This document shows, one piece after another, positions 46,503 through 54,994 of a stretch of 64,000 nt of DNA (its first letter is position 1; every line of letters starts with the position of its first letter). The notes beneath the pieces were generated by a model. That model had not been told where the DNA came from and made no database searches. It saw only the letters and a list, made by a program, of their open reading frames with translations. Source of the stretch: DATAES01 sp963721305 (GTDB lineage: Bacteria > Actinomycetota > Acidimicrobiia > Acidimicrobiales > JACDCH01); contig CAVRIR010000005.1 in the NCBI GenBank assembly GCA_963721305.1, forward strand, positions 558,001 through 622,000, written 5' to 3'. The position numbers and the translations under genes are program-made.

Positions 46503-48476
46503 TTGCAAATAAGCCGCGGTACGGGACCAAGCCGTACGTTTGCCTACCAACCGGCACTCGACGGTGTCCGGGCGCTCGCGATCGTGCTCGTCCTGCTGTT
46601 TCACCTCGGTTACAGCTGGATGCCAGGCGGCTACCTCGGCGTCTCGGTGTTCTTCACGCTCTCGGGGTTCCTGATCACGTCATTGCTGCTCGACGAGCGC
46701 GTCCGGCAAGGGTCGATCCGCGCCCGGGCCTTCTACGCCCGACGGGTGCGGCGGCTGCTGCCCGGGTCGCTGGTGTGCCTGACCGGCATCTCGGTGCTCG
46801 TGGCGCTCGGCGCTCCCGCCATGGCGAACACGCCTCGGTCGGACATCATCGGCGCGCTGCTGCAGGTGACCAACTGGCAGAAGCTGCTCGCGAACCAGTC
46901 GTACGCCGACCTGTTCCGAGCGCCGTCGCCGGTGGCGCACTTCTGGTCGTTGGCGATCGAGGAGCAGTTCTACTGGCTGTGGCCTCTCACGATGACGGCC
47001 ATCACCGCGTGGTGTGCGCGCAAACGCCGGCCGGTCGCCGGCGTGCTCGTGTCGAGTTACGTCGCGTTCTCGATCGGCGCAGTGTTGACCGCGCGGCTGC
47101 TCGGACCCGACGCCGTGTACTACGCGTCCTGGTCGCGCTTCACGGAGATCCTCGCCGGCGCCGCGCTCGCGGCGGTGATCTTCCGGCGCTCGATCCCGGC
47201 GCGTCTTTCAGTGCTCGCGCCCGTCTGCCTCTCGGCGATCGTGGTGCTCGCGGTGATCACGCCGTCCGACCACGGTTGGGCGTACCAGGGTGGACTGCCC
47301 TTGTTCGCGCTGCTGTCCGTCGGCGTCATCATCGGCCTGCAGCCGGCGAGCCGTTTGCGCGCGGCGCTTTCGTACGGGCCGGTCGTTTGGGTCGGGCGGG
47401 TGAGCTACGAGGTGTACCTGATCCACTGGCCGGTGTTCCTCGTGATGACGCAGGACAGCACCGGCCTCGACGGCTTGTGGCTCTCCGCGGCTCGCCTCAC
47501 GGTGACGTTCGTGTTGTCGGCCGTGGTGTTCCGCGCCATCGAGCAGCCGGTGCGCACGAAGCGCGTGCTGGCGCGCACCCGTCCGCTGTTCGCGACTGCC
47601 GCGGCCGGTGTCTTCACCGTGCTGGTCGCCGTCGCGTTGTTGATCCCGGCGGCACCGTCGAGCCACGGGCCGCGCACGACCGTCCTCGCGGCCGCGCAGC
47701 TCACGCCCGTCGCGACCGCGACGCCATCCGGTCCGTCGTCGGGTCCGTCGTCGGGTCCGTCGGCCGTAGCGGTCACGGCACCCACTGTCCCGCCGCCCCC
47801 GCGACCGCTGACCGTGGCCATGCTCGGCGACTCGGTACCTGACTGGCTGCTCCGGGATGCCGCGAGCTCGTACGTTCGAACCGACATCACCGTCGACAAC
47901 GGCGCGCACGAAGCGTGCGACGGCGCAGTCAATCTTCCGGTCGCCCGCGATCGCCGTGGGAAGAAGCTGTACCCGCCGTCCGACTGCCAGGAATGGCCGC
48001 AGTCGTACCCACCTGTCGTCGAGAGTCCCGCCCATCCGGTCGACCTCGCGATCCTCATGATCGGGCAGGCGCCGTACATGGATCGGTTCATCAACGGTCA
48101 GTGGGTGGGACCGTGCGACTCGATGACCTGGTACACCGACGACGTCACGTCGCGCATCGCGTACCTGCGCCAACACGTGGGCCAGGTCGTGCTGGCGCTT
48201 CCCTCGTGGTCAGGTTCGAAGGTGACGTACTCGGTGCCCGACGACTACCGCGCCCGTATGGCGTGCATCCGGAGCGGACTACAGGCGCTCGCGACCACGC
48301 TCAAGGTTCCCGTCATCGACCTCGCCAACCTGTTGTGCCCCGCCGGACCCAACGGCGACTGTGCCGGCTACACGAGTAACGACGGCGTACACGTGAACCC
48401 AAAGGATGCACCGACCGTGCTCAACTGGGTGTTGGATTCATTGCCGGCGCCGCCGCCGAGACGCAACGTTCAGTGA
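46503..48476 (+). CDS. acyltransferase 3 with C-terminal SGNH domain (OafA-like)
   Basis: 657 residues from TTG 46503. About ten membrane segments in an acyltransferase-3 domain: RALAIVLVLLFHLGYSWMPG with the active-site His, VFFTLSGFLITSLL, FYARRVRRLLPG and HFWSLAIEEQFYWLWP. A Ser/Pro/Thr linker with three GPSS units leads to an outer SGNH hydrolase-like domain (VAMLGDSVPDWLL block I; SNDGVHVNPKDA with the Asp/His pair). Such two-domain proteins O-acetylate cell-surface sugars. It is divergent from the ECF sigma gene and followed by another SGNH-like protein. Confidence 0.9.
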   Translation: MQISRGTGPSRTFAYQPALDGVRALAIVLVLLFHLGYSWMPGGYLGVSVFFTLSGFLITSLLLDERVRQGSIRARAFYARRVRRLLPGSLVCLTGISVLVALGAPAMANTPRSDIIGALLQVTNWQKLLANQSYADLFRAPSPVAHFWSLAIEEQFYWLWPLTMTAITAWCARKRRPVAGVLVSSYVAFSIGAVLTARLLGPDAVYYASWSRFTEILAGAALAAVIFRRSIPARLSVLAPVCLSAIVVLAVITPSDHGWAYQGGLPLFALLSVGVIIGLQPASRLRAALSYGPVVWVGRVSYEVYLIHWPVFLVMTQDSTGLDGLWLSAARLTVTFVLSAVVFRAIEQPVRTKRVLARTRPLFATAAAGVFTVLVAVALLIPAAPSSHGPRTTVLAAAQLTPVATATPSGPSSGPSSGPSAVAVTAPTVPPPPRPLTVAMLGDSVPDWLLRDAASSYVRTDITVDNGAHEACDGAVNLPVARDRRGKKLYPPSDCQEWPQSYPPVVESPAHPVDLAILMIGQAPYMDRFINGQWVGPCDSMTWYTDDVTSRIAYLRQHVGQVVLALPSWSGSKVTYSVPDDYRARMACIRSGLQALATTLKVPVIDLANLLCPAGPNGDCAGYTSNDGVHVNPKDAPTVLNWVLDSLPAPPPRRNVQ

Positions 48477-48509
48477 TTGCGGTGGCGAGCACGGGGGCAT
48501 CCACGAGAT

Positions 48510-49223
48510 GTGGGAGGTCCGGAGATTTCCACCCAGCGTCAGGGCGGCCACACCAGTGTCGCCACGATCGGCACCATCGTGGCGATCGCGGTGGTGCTCG
48601 GCGCGTTCGGGCTGGCGCTCGTCGGTAACCGGACGTCACGCGGACCGGCGCTGTACGCCTATGGCACGAGCTACCTGGCCAGCGACGTCGTCAACACGCC
48701 CGGGAAGCGCTACATCGAGCAGTTCGACCGCGCGTTGCAGCCCAGTGAGTTTCACAACTACGGGAAGGACGGCGCCACTATCCAGGACGTCGCCGCGTCG
48801 ATCGACGCGACCTGGCGCTCACAACCGGCGATCGTTGTCCTTGATGCGCTCACGAACAGCATGTTCCAGACGCGGACCGACCCGAACAGCGGAATCCAGG
48901 CATCCGAGCCAGTGTTTCGGTCGATGCTCGATCGGCTCGGCCGCGTCGCGACGATCTTCGTGGTGAAGCAGGGCTACCCGCCCGAGTCGGACTACGCGTT
49001 GTACGACCACTCGTTGTCGAACGCGACCGTCGACGCGTGGAACGCGATGGTCGACCGCGCAGCGGTCGGGTTACCGAACGTGCGCGTGATCGAGACGAAC
49101 CGGGGATGGGACGCAGCGACGATGATGCAGACGCTGCATCCCACCGACGCGGGGGAACACCACATCGCACAACTGCTCGTTGCGGCTGACGGTCTGCCGG
49201 ACGCTTCCGAGCTGAACCCGTAG
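48510..49223 (+). CDS. membrane-anchored SGNH-like protein with altered block I
   Basis: About 237 residues, with a membrane segment near the start (TIGTIVAIAVVLGAFGLALV). The outer part follows an SGNH plan (IVVLDALTNSMF as the strand/N region, QTLHPTDAGEHHIAQLL as block V with Asp and His) but block I reads YAYGTSYLASD in place of GDS, so catalysis is doubtful though the Ser is kept. GTG 48510 is a guess at the start; TTG 48477 also opens the frame. It follows the acyltransferase by 33 bases and is probably a partner in surface acylation. Confidence 0.6.
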   Translation: MGGPEISTQRQGGHTSVATIGTIVAIAVVLGAFGLALVGNRTSRGPALYAYGTSYLASDVVNTPGKRYIEQFDRALQPSEFHNYGKDGATIQDVAASIDATWRSQPAIVVLDALTNSMFQTRTDPNSGIQASEPVFRSMLDRLGRVATIFVVKQGYPPESDYALYDHSLSNATVDAWNAMVDRAAVGLPNVRVIETNRGWDAATMMQTLHPTDAGEHHIAQLLVAADGLPDASELNP

Positions 49224-49232
49224 TCTTCGGCC

Positions 49233-49922
49233 GTGTCGGCTGTCCGCACGATCGGGTTCCTCGCGCCGATGAAGCCCGAGTTGCGTCCACTCGTGCGGAT
49301 GTTGTCGTTGCAGCGCGATGCGGACGTGTACCGCGGGACCTTCGGCGACACGTCGGTCGTCGCGACGTTGACGTTGATCGGCATGCAGGCGGCGACGGAC
49401 GCGACCGAGCGACTGTTGCGCGATCACGACGTCGACCATGTCGTGGTGGTCGGCATCGCCGGCGGCGTGCCGTCGACGACGAAGATCGGCGACGTGCTCG
49501 TGCCGGAAGTGGTGATCGACGCCGCCACCGGACAGGAGTACCGGTCCGCGCCGTTGGGTGACGCAGTTCTGAGCGGACGCATCCGTACGTCGGACGACCT
49601 CACCGTCGATCCGACCGCGCTGGTGGTCGATGGCATCGCCGCGTGCGACATGGAGACCGCCGCGGTGGCGGCCGTGTGCGAGGCGAAAGGCCGCCCGTGG
49701 ACCGCTTTCCGGGCGATCAGTGATCTCGTCGGAGGCCCGGTCGACAACTCGGTGCTCGCGATGGCCAACCCGGACGGGACGGGCAACGTGTGGGAAGCGG
49801 CCAAGTACCTCCTCCCCCGTCCGTGGAAGATCCCGGGGCTCTACCGCCTGGCCCGGGACACGAACGTCGCCACCAAAGCCGCCGCCTCCGCCGCCCTCCA
49901 AGCCGCCGCCCTCCCCCACTGA
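49233..49922 (+). CDS. nucleoside phosphorylase / MTAN-like protein
   Basis: 229 residues from GTG 49233. VVVVGIAGGVPSTTKIGDVL and the late CDMETAAVAAVCEAKGRPW motif, with the conserved Met-Glu that contacts ribose, place it in the PNP/UDP phosphorylase-1 family, close to MTA/SAH nucleosidases. FRAISDLVGG has the catalytic Asp. The Ala-rich last 30 residues are unlike the family. It may degrade MTA or SAH, which would fit mtnA and ahcY in the window, although those are far away. Confidence 0.8.
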   Translation: MSAVRTIGFLAPMKPELRPLVRMLSLQRDADVYRGTFGDTSVVATLTLIGMQAATDATERLLRDHDVDHVVVVGIAGGVPSTTKIGDVLVPEVVIDAATGQEYRSAPLGDAVLSGRIRTSDDLTVDPTALVVDGIAACDMETAAVAAVCEAKGRPWTAFRAISDLVGGPVDNSVLAMANPDGTGNVWEAAKYLLPRPWKIPGLYRLARDTNVATKAAASAALQAAALPH

Positions 49923-50112
49923 CCACCGGACCGCGCCGCCCGGACCCCGCCGCCCGCCCCGGCACGCCCCGGCACGCCCCGACGCCCGCCGCCCCGCGCC
50001 CGACACTCACATTGATGGCACAGCTACCGAATACGGTCGCTGACCCATCCCAGAAGGCGCCGCGTCGCGAACCGTGAAGGCTGAGCGACCGAATCGGTGG
50101 GTCAGCCATCCC
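49923..50112 (+). repeat. composite hairpin repeat C, left copy
   Basis: Three parts in order: a C-rich tract with CCCCGGCACG-type tandem units (49923-50005), a first hairpin-like unit beginning CACATTGATGGCA (about 50010-50055), and a second unit beginning GTGAAGGCTGAG at 50074 and ending near 50112. Both units end in CATCCCAGAA. The same parts in reverse order and opposite strand lie at 51128-51300, with the nuclease-like gene between. Confidence 0.75.
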
Positions 50113-50162
50113 AGAAGGAGCTCGCGCCGGACCCCGTGGCGTCACGTAACGTGCTCGATCTT

Positions 50163-50187
50163 CCCCCTGAGTCGACGTATCAGGGGG
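50163..50187 (+). promoter_or_regulatory. inverted repeat over the ribosome-binding region
   Basis: Perfect eight-base arms CCCCCTGA (50163-50170) and TCAGGGGG (50180-50187) six bases before ATG 50194. The right arm includes the ribosome-binding site, so folding would hide it; alternatively it is the binding site for the encoded protein, as known for AbiEi antitoxins that bind inverted repeats in their own promoters. Confidence 0.6.
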
Positions 50188-50193
50188 ATACCC

Positions 50194-51120
50194 ATGGCAA
50201 CTGCCGAAACCTTGCGAGAGATCCGTCGCGCCACCAGGCACCACGGAGTCACGATCCGTTCCGAGCTGAACCTCTCGCAGCGACAAACCGACCGATGCTG
50301 CGCGGACGGAACGCTCATTCGTCGCCACCAAGGCGTCTACTTGGACCCCGCCTTCCCTCAATCACAGCTTCAGGAACTAGCCGCTGCCGTGGCCGCCGGC
50401 GGACGGTGTTGCGGAGGTTGGGCGCGATCGGCCGCCGCCGTGTGGCGGATGCGTGACGAGCATCCGGCCGAGCCCGAGGTCGCCGTCCCGTACTCGCGCC
50501 CGCGTGTGATCGAAGGCGCGACGGTCCACCGATCACGAGCGCTCCGGCAGTCGATGCTCAGCACTCGTGAACAGATCCGCGTGGTCAACCCACTCATCAC
50601 CGTGCTCGATCTCGGCGTCGTGGTCAGCCCGATCGAGGTCGCGGACGCAATCATCCGCGGCCGGCAGCTCCGGCTGTTCACAGTCGCCGATGTCCGATCG
50701 ACGGTTGATCGGTTCGCGGTCAACGGTCGGACCGGCATCGTGACGGCACGTCGGGCGCTCGATCTCTTGTCGATCGGCGATCGTCCACCAGAGTCAGTGC
50801 TCGAGTTCCGGTTCCACATCGGGCCGGCGCGTCTCGGGCTGCCGCCGTATCAGTACCAATACGAGGTGCGGATCGGCCGGAAGACCTACTACATCGATTT
50901 CGCCTATCCCGAGGTGATGCTCGCGATCGAGGTCGACGGCTACCAGCAACGCGCCGCCAAGGAGTCCCTTGCGTACGACAACCACCGCGCCAACCAGCTC
51001 GTGCTCGCCGGATGGACGATCCTCCGATTCACGTGGGAACGGGTCGTCAGCGATCCGGCCGGTGTCGCGTCGGAGATCCTGCTGAAGCTCGGGCAGCTCG
51101 GCTACGCCTTTCCCCGCTGA
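50194..51120 (+). CDS. AbiEi-type antitoxin domain fused to DUF559 (Vsr-like) nuclease domain
   Basis: 308 residues from ATG 50194. The N-terminal winged helix of the type IV AbiEi antitoxin family reads TRHHGVTIRSELNLSQRQTD and RRHQGVYLDPAF. The C-terminal 110 residues are DUF559/Vsr-like (PPESVLEFRFHIG, YYIDFAYPEVMLAIEVDGYQ, NQLVLAGWTILRFTWERV), a PD-(D/E)XK nuclease fold with Asp and Glu-Val-Asp in place. No toxin gene adjoins. Such fusions are common and multiply present in actinobacteria; their role is not established. Here the gene is bounded on both sides by inverted copies of repeat C. Confidence 0.88.
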   Translation: MATAETLREIRRATRHHGVTIRSELNLSQRQTDRCCADGTLIRRHQGVYLDPAFPQSQLQELAAAVAAGGRCCGGWARSAAAVWRMRDEHPAEPEVAVPYSRPRVIEGATVHRSRALRQSMLSTREQIRVVNPLITVLDLGVVVSPIEVADAIIRGRQLRLFTVADVRSTVDRFAVNGRTGIVTARRALDLLSIGDRPPESVLEFRFHIGPARLGLPPYQYQYEVRIGRKTYYIDFAYPEVMLAIEVDGYQQRAAKESLAYDNHRANQLVLAGWTILRFTWERVVSDPAGVASEILLKLGQLGYAFPR

Positions 51121-51127
51121 CGCTTCT

Positions 51128-51300
51128 GTGAAGGCTGAGCCACCGATTTGGTGGCTCAGCCTTCACACGTCCGCAGGCACGCCGTTCTGTGATGCCGTAG
51201 CGACCGAATCCGGTCGGCGTGCCATCAATGTGAGGAGGGGAGGCACCGGGGGACGAGGAGGAGGGGAGGCACCGGGGCACGAGGAGGAGGGGGCACCGGG
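51128..51300 (-). repeat. composite hairpin repeat C, right copy (inverted)
   Basis: On the + strand: a perfect 17-base stem, 5-base loop hairpin at 51128-51166 (arms GTGAAGGCTGAGCCACC and its complement, loop GATTT), a second unit at about 51191-51228 ending GCCATCAATGTGAG, then G-rich tandem units (about 25 bases, AGGAGGGGAGGCACCGGGG type) at 51233-51300. Read on the minus strand this is the same series as 49923-50112. It starts eight bases after the nuclease-gene stop. Confidence 0.75.
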
Positions 51301-51307
51301 CGGCGGG

Positions 51308-53113
51308 TCAGCGGTAGGCGGCGGCTTGCATCGTGTACAGCTCGGCGTAGAGGCCGTGGTTCGACATGAGGTCGTCGTGCGAGCCGCACTCGACGACGTG
51401 CGCACCGTCGAGGACGACGATGAGATCGGCCATGCGCACGGTCGAGAACCGGTGCGACACGAGGACGGTGATGCGCCCGTCCGCACTCGCCTCACGAGAC
51501 GCAGCGGCGAATCGTTCGAACAACGCATGCTCGGTCTCGGCGTCGAGCGCGGCGGTCGGTTCGTCCAACACGCACAGCAACGGGCGCTCGCGCATGAACC
51601 CGCGCGCCAGCGCGAGCTTCTGCCACTGCCCGATCGACAACTCGACACCGTCGCGCCACGTTGGTCCGAGTTGGGTGTCGAGCCCGTGCGGCATCCGCTC
51701 GACGACGTCACCTGCGCCCGCCCGCGCCACTGCCATCTCGACCACGGGGTCGTTGTCCAACTGCTCGAGGTCGCCGACTCCGATGGTGCGTCGCGCCTCG
51801 TACTCGAATCGGAAGAAGTCCTGGAACGCACCCGACAACCGCTCGCGCCACTCGGCGGCGCGCAGCCGAGACAGGTCGACATCGTCGACGCTCACGCGCC
51901 CTTGCGTCGGCTCGTAGAACCGGCACAGCAACTTCACCAGCGTCGACTTGCCGGCACCGTTCTCGCCGACCAACGCGACGACCGATCCCGCCGGCAACTC
52001 GATGTCGACGTCCTCGAGCACGAGTCGTTCGGTGTCCGGGTAGCGAAACGACACGTGATCGAGGCGGATGCCCCGGGACAGCCGTGCCGGCACCGGCGTG
52101 TCGGCGCGGTCACGGTGGCGCTCGGCGTACTCCTCGAGCCACACGAGTCGTTGCGCGGCGTCGAGCGTCCACCGGAGGAACTCCGCCTGACCGACGGTGA
52201 CGCCGAGATAGCGGGACAGGTTGGCGCCCGCGGCCAGCGCGAGCACGACGTCGCCGGGCGGCGCGTGCAACCCGGACGCGACGAACACAACAGCACCGAC
52301 GTACGCGAGACCGAACACCGTCCACGCCAGCGACTGCCACAACGCACTCCGCCAACGCGCCGCCGCGACGATGTCGTACCACGACTGCCACGCCTCGGTC
52401 CGGCGCGCCGCGACGATGTCACTCGTCCGATCGACCCGGATCTCCTTGCCCGAACCGGCGGACGTACCGAGGTCGAACAAGTGCCGCGACAACCGCATGC
52501 CAGGTGCGGCGTGCTCTTCGGCGCGCCGCTCGACTGCAGCCCGACGCGCCGACACGACGACCGTCGGGATCGCGAACACGCCGAGTAGCACCAGCGCCGG
52601 ATGGATCGAGCCCAGCAGCACCAGCGTGATCGCGAGCCGTCCGATCGAACCGATCGAACCCATCAACGAGCTGTAGATGTGGTTGAGCAGGAACACCTGC
52701 TCGCGCAGCAGCTGCAACCGGTCGAGGTAGGCAGGGCGCTCGTGATGCTCGATGCCGGCAACCGACGCCTGCAGGTTGGCGACGTGCGCCTCGACTTCGA
52801 TGGTGGCGCGGTCGCGGAACCGCATCTCGATGCGGCTGCCGATGGTTCGAAGCAGCCACCCAGCCGTCGCGGCGAGCGCGAGTCCGATGGCCGCCCACGC
52901 GACCGTCGAGTGGTTGCCGTCGAGCGAACCGTCGATGAGCATCTTGAGCCACAGCGCACTGAACGCGTCGGGAAGCCACGACAACGTGACGAGAAGGAAC
53001 GCGATCGTCAACAGCTTCGGCTCGGCTCGGTACGCAAGACGCATCGCGTTGCCGAGCGATCGCCACATGCCGGGAAGCTCCTCGTCCTCCATTCCGACGC
53101 GAAGGCTCATCAT
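51308..53113 (-). CDS. ABC exporter half-transporter (second of pair)
   Basis: 601 residues: a six-segment membrane domain (residues 30-320) and an ATPase domain. Walker A GENGAGKST, Walker B LLCVLDEPTAALD and H-loop LVSHRF are intact, but the signature is LSIGQWQK rather than LSGGQ. Such a change is typical of heterodimeric exporters with one degenerate ATP site. ATG 53113 overlaps the upstream gene stop (ATGATGA), so the two are made together. Cargo may be a peptide, lipid or drug. Confidence 0.9.
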   Translation of the reverse strand: MMSLRVGMEDEELPGMWRSLGNAMRLAYRAEPKLLTIAFLLVTLSWLPDAFSALWLKMLIDGSLDGNHSTVAWAAIGLALAATAGWLLRTIGSRIEMRFRDRATIEVEAHVANLQASVAGIEHHERPAYLDRLQLLREQVFLLNHIYSSLMGSIGSIGRLAITLVLLGSIHPALVLLGVFAIPTVVVSARRAAVERRAEEHAAPGMRLSRHLFDLGTSAGSGKEIRVDRTSDIVAARRTEAWQSWYDIVAAARWRSALWQSLAWTVFGLAYVGAVVFVASGLHAPPGDVVLALAAGANLSRYLGVTVGQAEFLRWTLDAAQRLVWLEEYAERHRDRADTPVPARLSRGIRLDHVSFRYPDTERLVLEDVDIELPAGSVVALVGENGAGKSTLVKLLCRFYEPTQGRVSVDDVDLSRLRAAEWRERLSGAFQDFFRFEYEARRTIGVGDLEQLDNDPVVEMAVARAGAGDVVERMPHGLDTQLGPTWRDGVELSIGQWQKLALARGFMRERPLLCVLDEPTAALDAETEHALFERFAAASREASADGRITVLVSHRFSTVRMADLIVVLDGAHVVECGSHDDLMSNHGLYAELYTMQAAAYR

Positions 53114-54906
53114 GGGATCGGCTCCGCGTCGAGCGGAATCGTGTCCGTTGCGTCGAAACGCGCTGCCTGGAGCTCGAACATCGTCTTGTACCGACCGCCT
53201 TGGGCCATCAACTCGTCGTGCGAACCGAGCTCGACGACGCGCCCCGCTTCGACCACACAGATGCGGTCAGCGAGCCGAACCGTCGAGAACCGGTGCGAGA
53301 TGAGGATCGTCGTACAGCCGCGCGTCGCGGCGAGCAATCGCTCGAAGATCTGGACCTCGCCCCGCACGTCGAGCTGGGCCGTCGGCTCGTCCAGGATGAT
53401 CACTCCGGCGCCCAGTTGCACTGCGCACAACGCCCTCGCGAGCGCGACGCGCTGCCATTGTCCCCCGGACAGGTCCGTACCGTCCTCGTACGCACGCGAC
53501 AACGTCACATCGAGCCCGGCGAGCTCACCGGCGCGCGCCATGTCGAGCGCGGCACGAACGTCGTCGTCTGACGCGCCCGCCGGTGCGACGTTCTCGCGCA
53601 GCGAGAGCTCGTAACGCACGAAGTCCTGGAAGACCGCGGCGATGCGCGACCGCCACGAGCCCAGGTCGAGTTCCCGCAGGTCCACGCCATCCACCCGCAC
53701 CGTGCCGGCAGTTGGGTCGTACATCCGGCAGAGCAGCTTGGCGAGCGTCGTCTTGCCCGCCCCGTTCTGCCCGACGATCGCGAGCGACCGACCGGCAGGG
53801 ATGGTGAGGTCGAAGCCGTCCAGCACGAGCTGCGAGCTCGTCGGGTAGCTGAACCGCACCGCATCGAACCGGATCTCGTGCACGGGAAGGCCGGACGCGT
53901 CGACGGATCCCGATGGAAGCGCTCCGACCGGCCCCATGCGGTCGGCCAATGCAAGCACGGCCGGAACCGGCTGCGCGCTCGTTCGCAACCACCAGTCGAA
54001 CTCGCCGAACGCGAGCGCGCTGGCGCCGATCGCCGCCTGCGCGAACACGACGAGCGAACCGACGCCCACGTGGCCGGCGTTCGCGTCTCGTGCGAGCGAC
54101 CAGAAGAACAACGCGTTCGCGACCGTCACGATGACGATCGCCCAGCGCGTGTCGCGATAGCTCAGACGTCGCTCGGCCCACGAACGATCGAGGATGCGAT
54201 GACGAAGCGCAGCGAACCCATTCACCACCCAGTCCGCCAGCCCGAACAACCGCAGCTCCTTGGCCGCCGACGCGTCGACCGTGAGGCGGTATGCGTAACC
54301 GGCGCGACGCTGTTGCTCGACGACCTCCTCGGACGCGCGAGCGCGCCAGATCGCTCCTGATTTCAAGAAGTGATGGGTCGAGGCCCACGCTCCGCCGACG
54401 AGCAGGGGCGCCCACCAGCGATACCCGAACAGCAGCAGCGCCTGTGCCACGCCGCCCGCGAACATGGCGATCCCGCCACCGATGTTCGGCATCGAGACGG
54501 TCATGTTCGGACCGGTCAATCCCATGTCGAAGTCGCGCGCGCTCGCCAGTTCGTCTGCGAGATCCGGTTGCTCGAGATGGGCGAGCCCCGGCGGACCGAC
54601 ACATGCGTGCAGCAGACGATCGTGCAGCCACGACGAGCCGACTGCGCCCAAGTTCGCCGAGACCGCGTCGTGCACGGGTCCGAGCGATTGCAGCGCGATG
54701 AACGTCACGCCGATGGCCGTGAGCGGCAACACCAGCGAGTCGCCGCGTTCGACCGCCGAGACCAGCACACCCATCGCGATCGCGAACGCGGCGGGAAGCA
54801 GACCACGCACGATGACGAGCAACCACCACGTGATCGTGAGGCGGCGGCTCGCGGCGTACAGCGCGCCGCCGAGCCGCCACTCAGCTGAGCCGCGCAGTCG
54901 TTTCAA
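53110..54906 (-). CDS. ABC exporter half-transporter (first of pair)
   Basis: 598 residues. Membrane domain with WWLLVIVRGLLPAAFAIAMG first, then the ATPase with Walker A GQNGAGKTT, canonical signature LSGGQWQR, Walker B VIILDEPTAQLD and H-loop ILISHRF. It is the consensus partner of the LSIGQ protein translated just after it. The nearest upstream gene is convergent-free DNA of about 90 bases, which likely holds the promoter. Confidence 0.92.
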   Translation of the reverse strand: MKRLRGSAEWRLGGALYAASRRLTITWWLLVIVRGLLPAAFAIAMGVLVSAVERGDSLVLPLTAIGVTFIALQSLGPVHDAVSANLGAVGSSWLHDRLLHACVGPPGLAHLEQPDLADELASARDFDMGLTGPNMTVSMPNIGGGIAMFAGGVAQALLLFGYRWWAPLLVGGAWASTHHFLKSGAIWRARASEEVVEQQRRAGYAYRLTVDASAAKELRLFGLADWVVNGFAALRHRILDRSWAERRLSYRDTRWAIVIVTVANALFFWSLARDANAGHVGVGSLVVFAQAAIGASALAFGEFDWWLRTSAQPVPAVLALADRMGPVGALPSGSVDASGLPVHEIRFDAVRFSYPTSSQLVLDGFDLTIPAGRSLAIVGQNGAGKTTLAKLLCRMYDPTAGTVRVDGVDLRELDLGSWRSRIAAVFQDFVRYELSLRENVAPAGASDDDVRAALDMARAGELAGLDVTLSRAYEDGTDLSGGQWQRVALARALCAVQLGAGVIILDEPTAQLDVRGEVQIFERLLAATRGCTTILISHRFSTVRLADRICVVEAGRVVELGSHDELMAQGGRYKTMFELQAARFDATDTIPLDAEPIP

Positions 54907-54994
54907 CGCTCCCCTTCCCGTTCACGCGCACCATCGCCTTTACATCGCTCGAGCCTGCCGTGCTCCGACGGGTTGCGCGTACTAGGTCACGGCA

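Noticed and set aside
44956..46557. One long minus-strand frame joining the sigma and anti-sigma regions
   Set aside because: It arises from two single-base shifts that cross between the frames of two genes. Conserved motifs and the GTGA overlap show two separate proteins.
50074..50193. N-terminal extension of the AbiEi-DUF559 protein from GTG 50074
   Set aside because: The extra 40 residues translate repeat C and the inverted repeat. ATG 50194 matches the family start.
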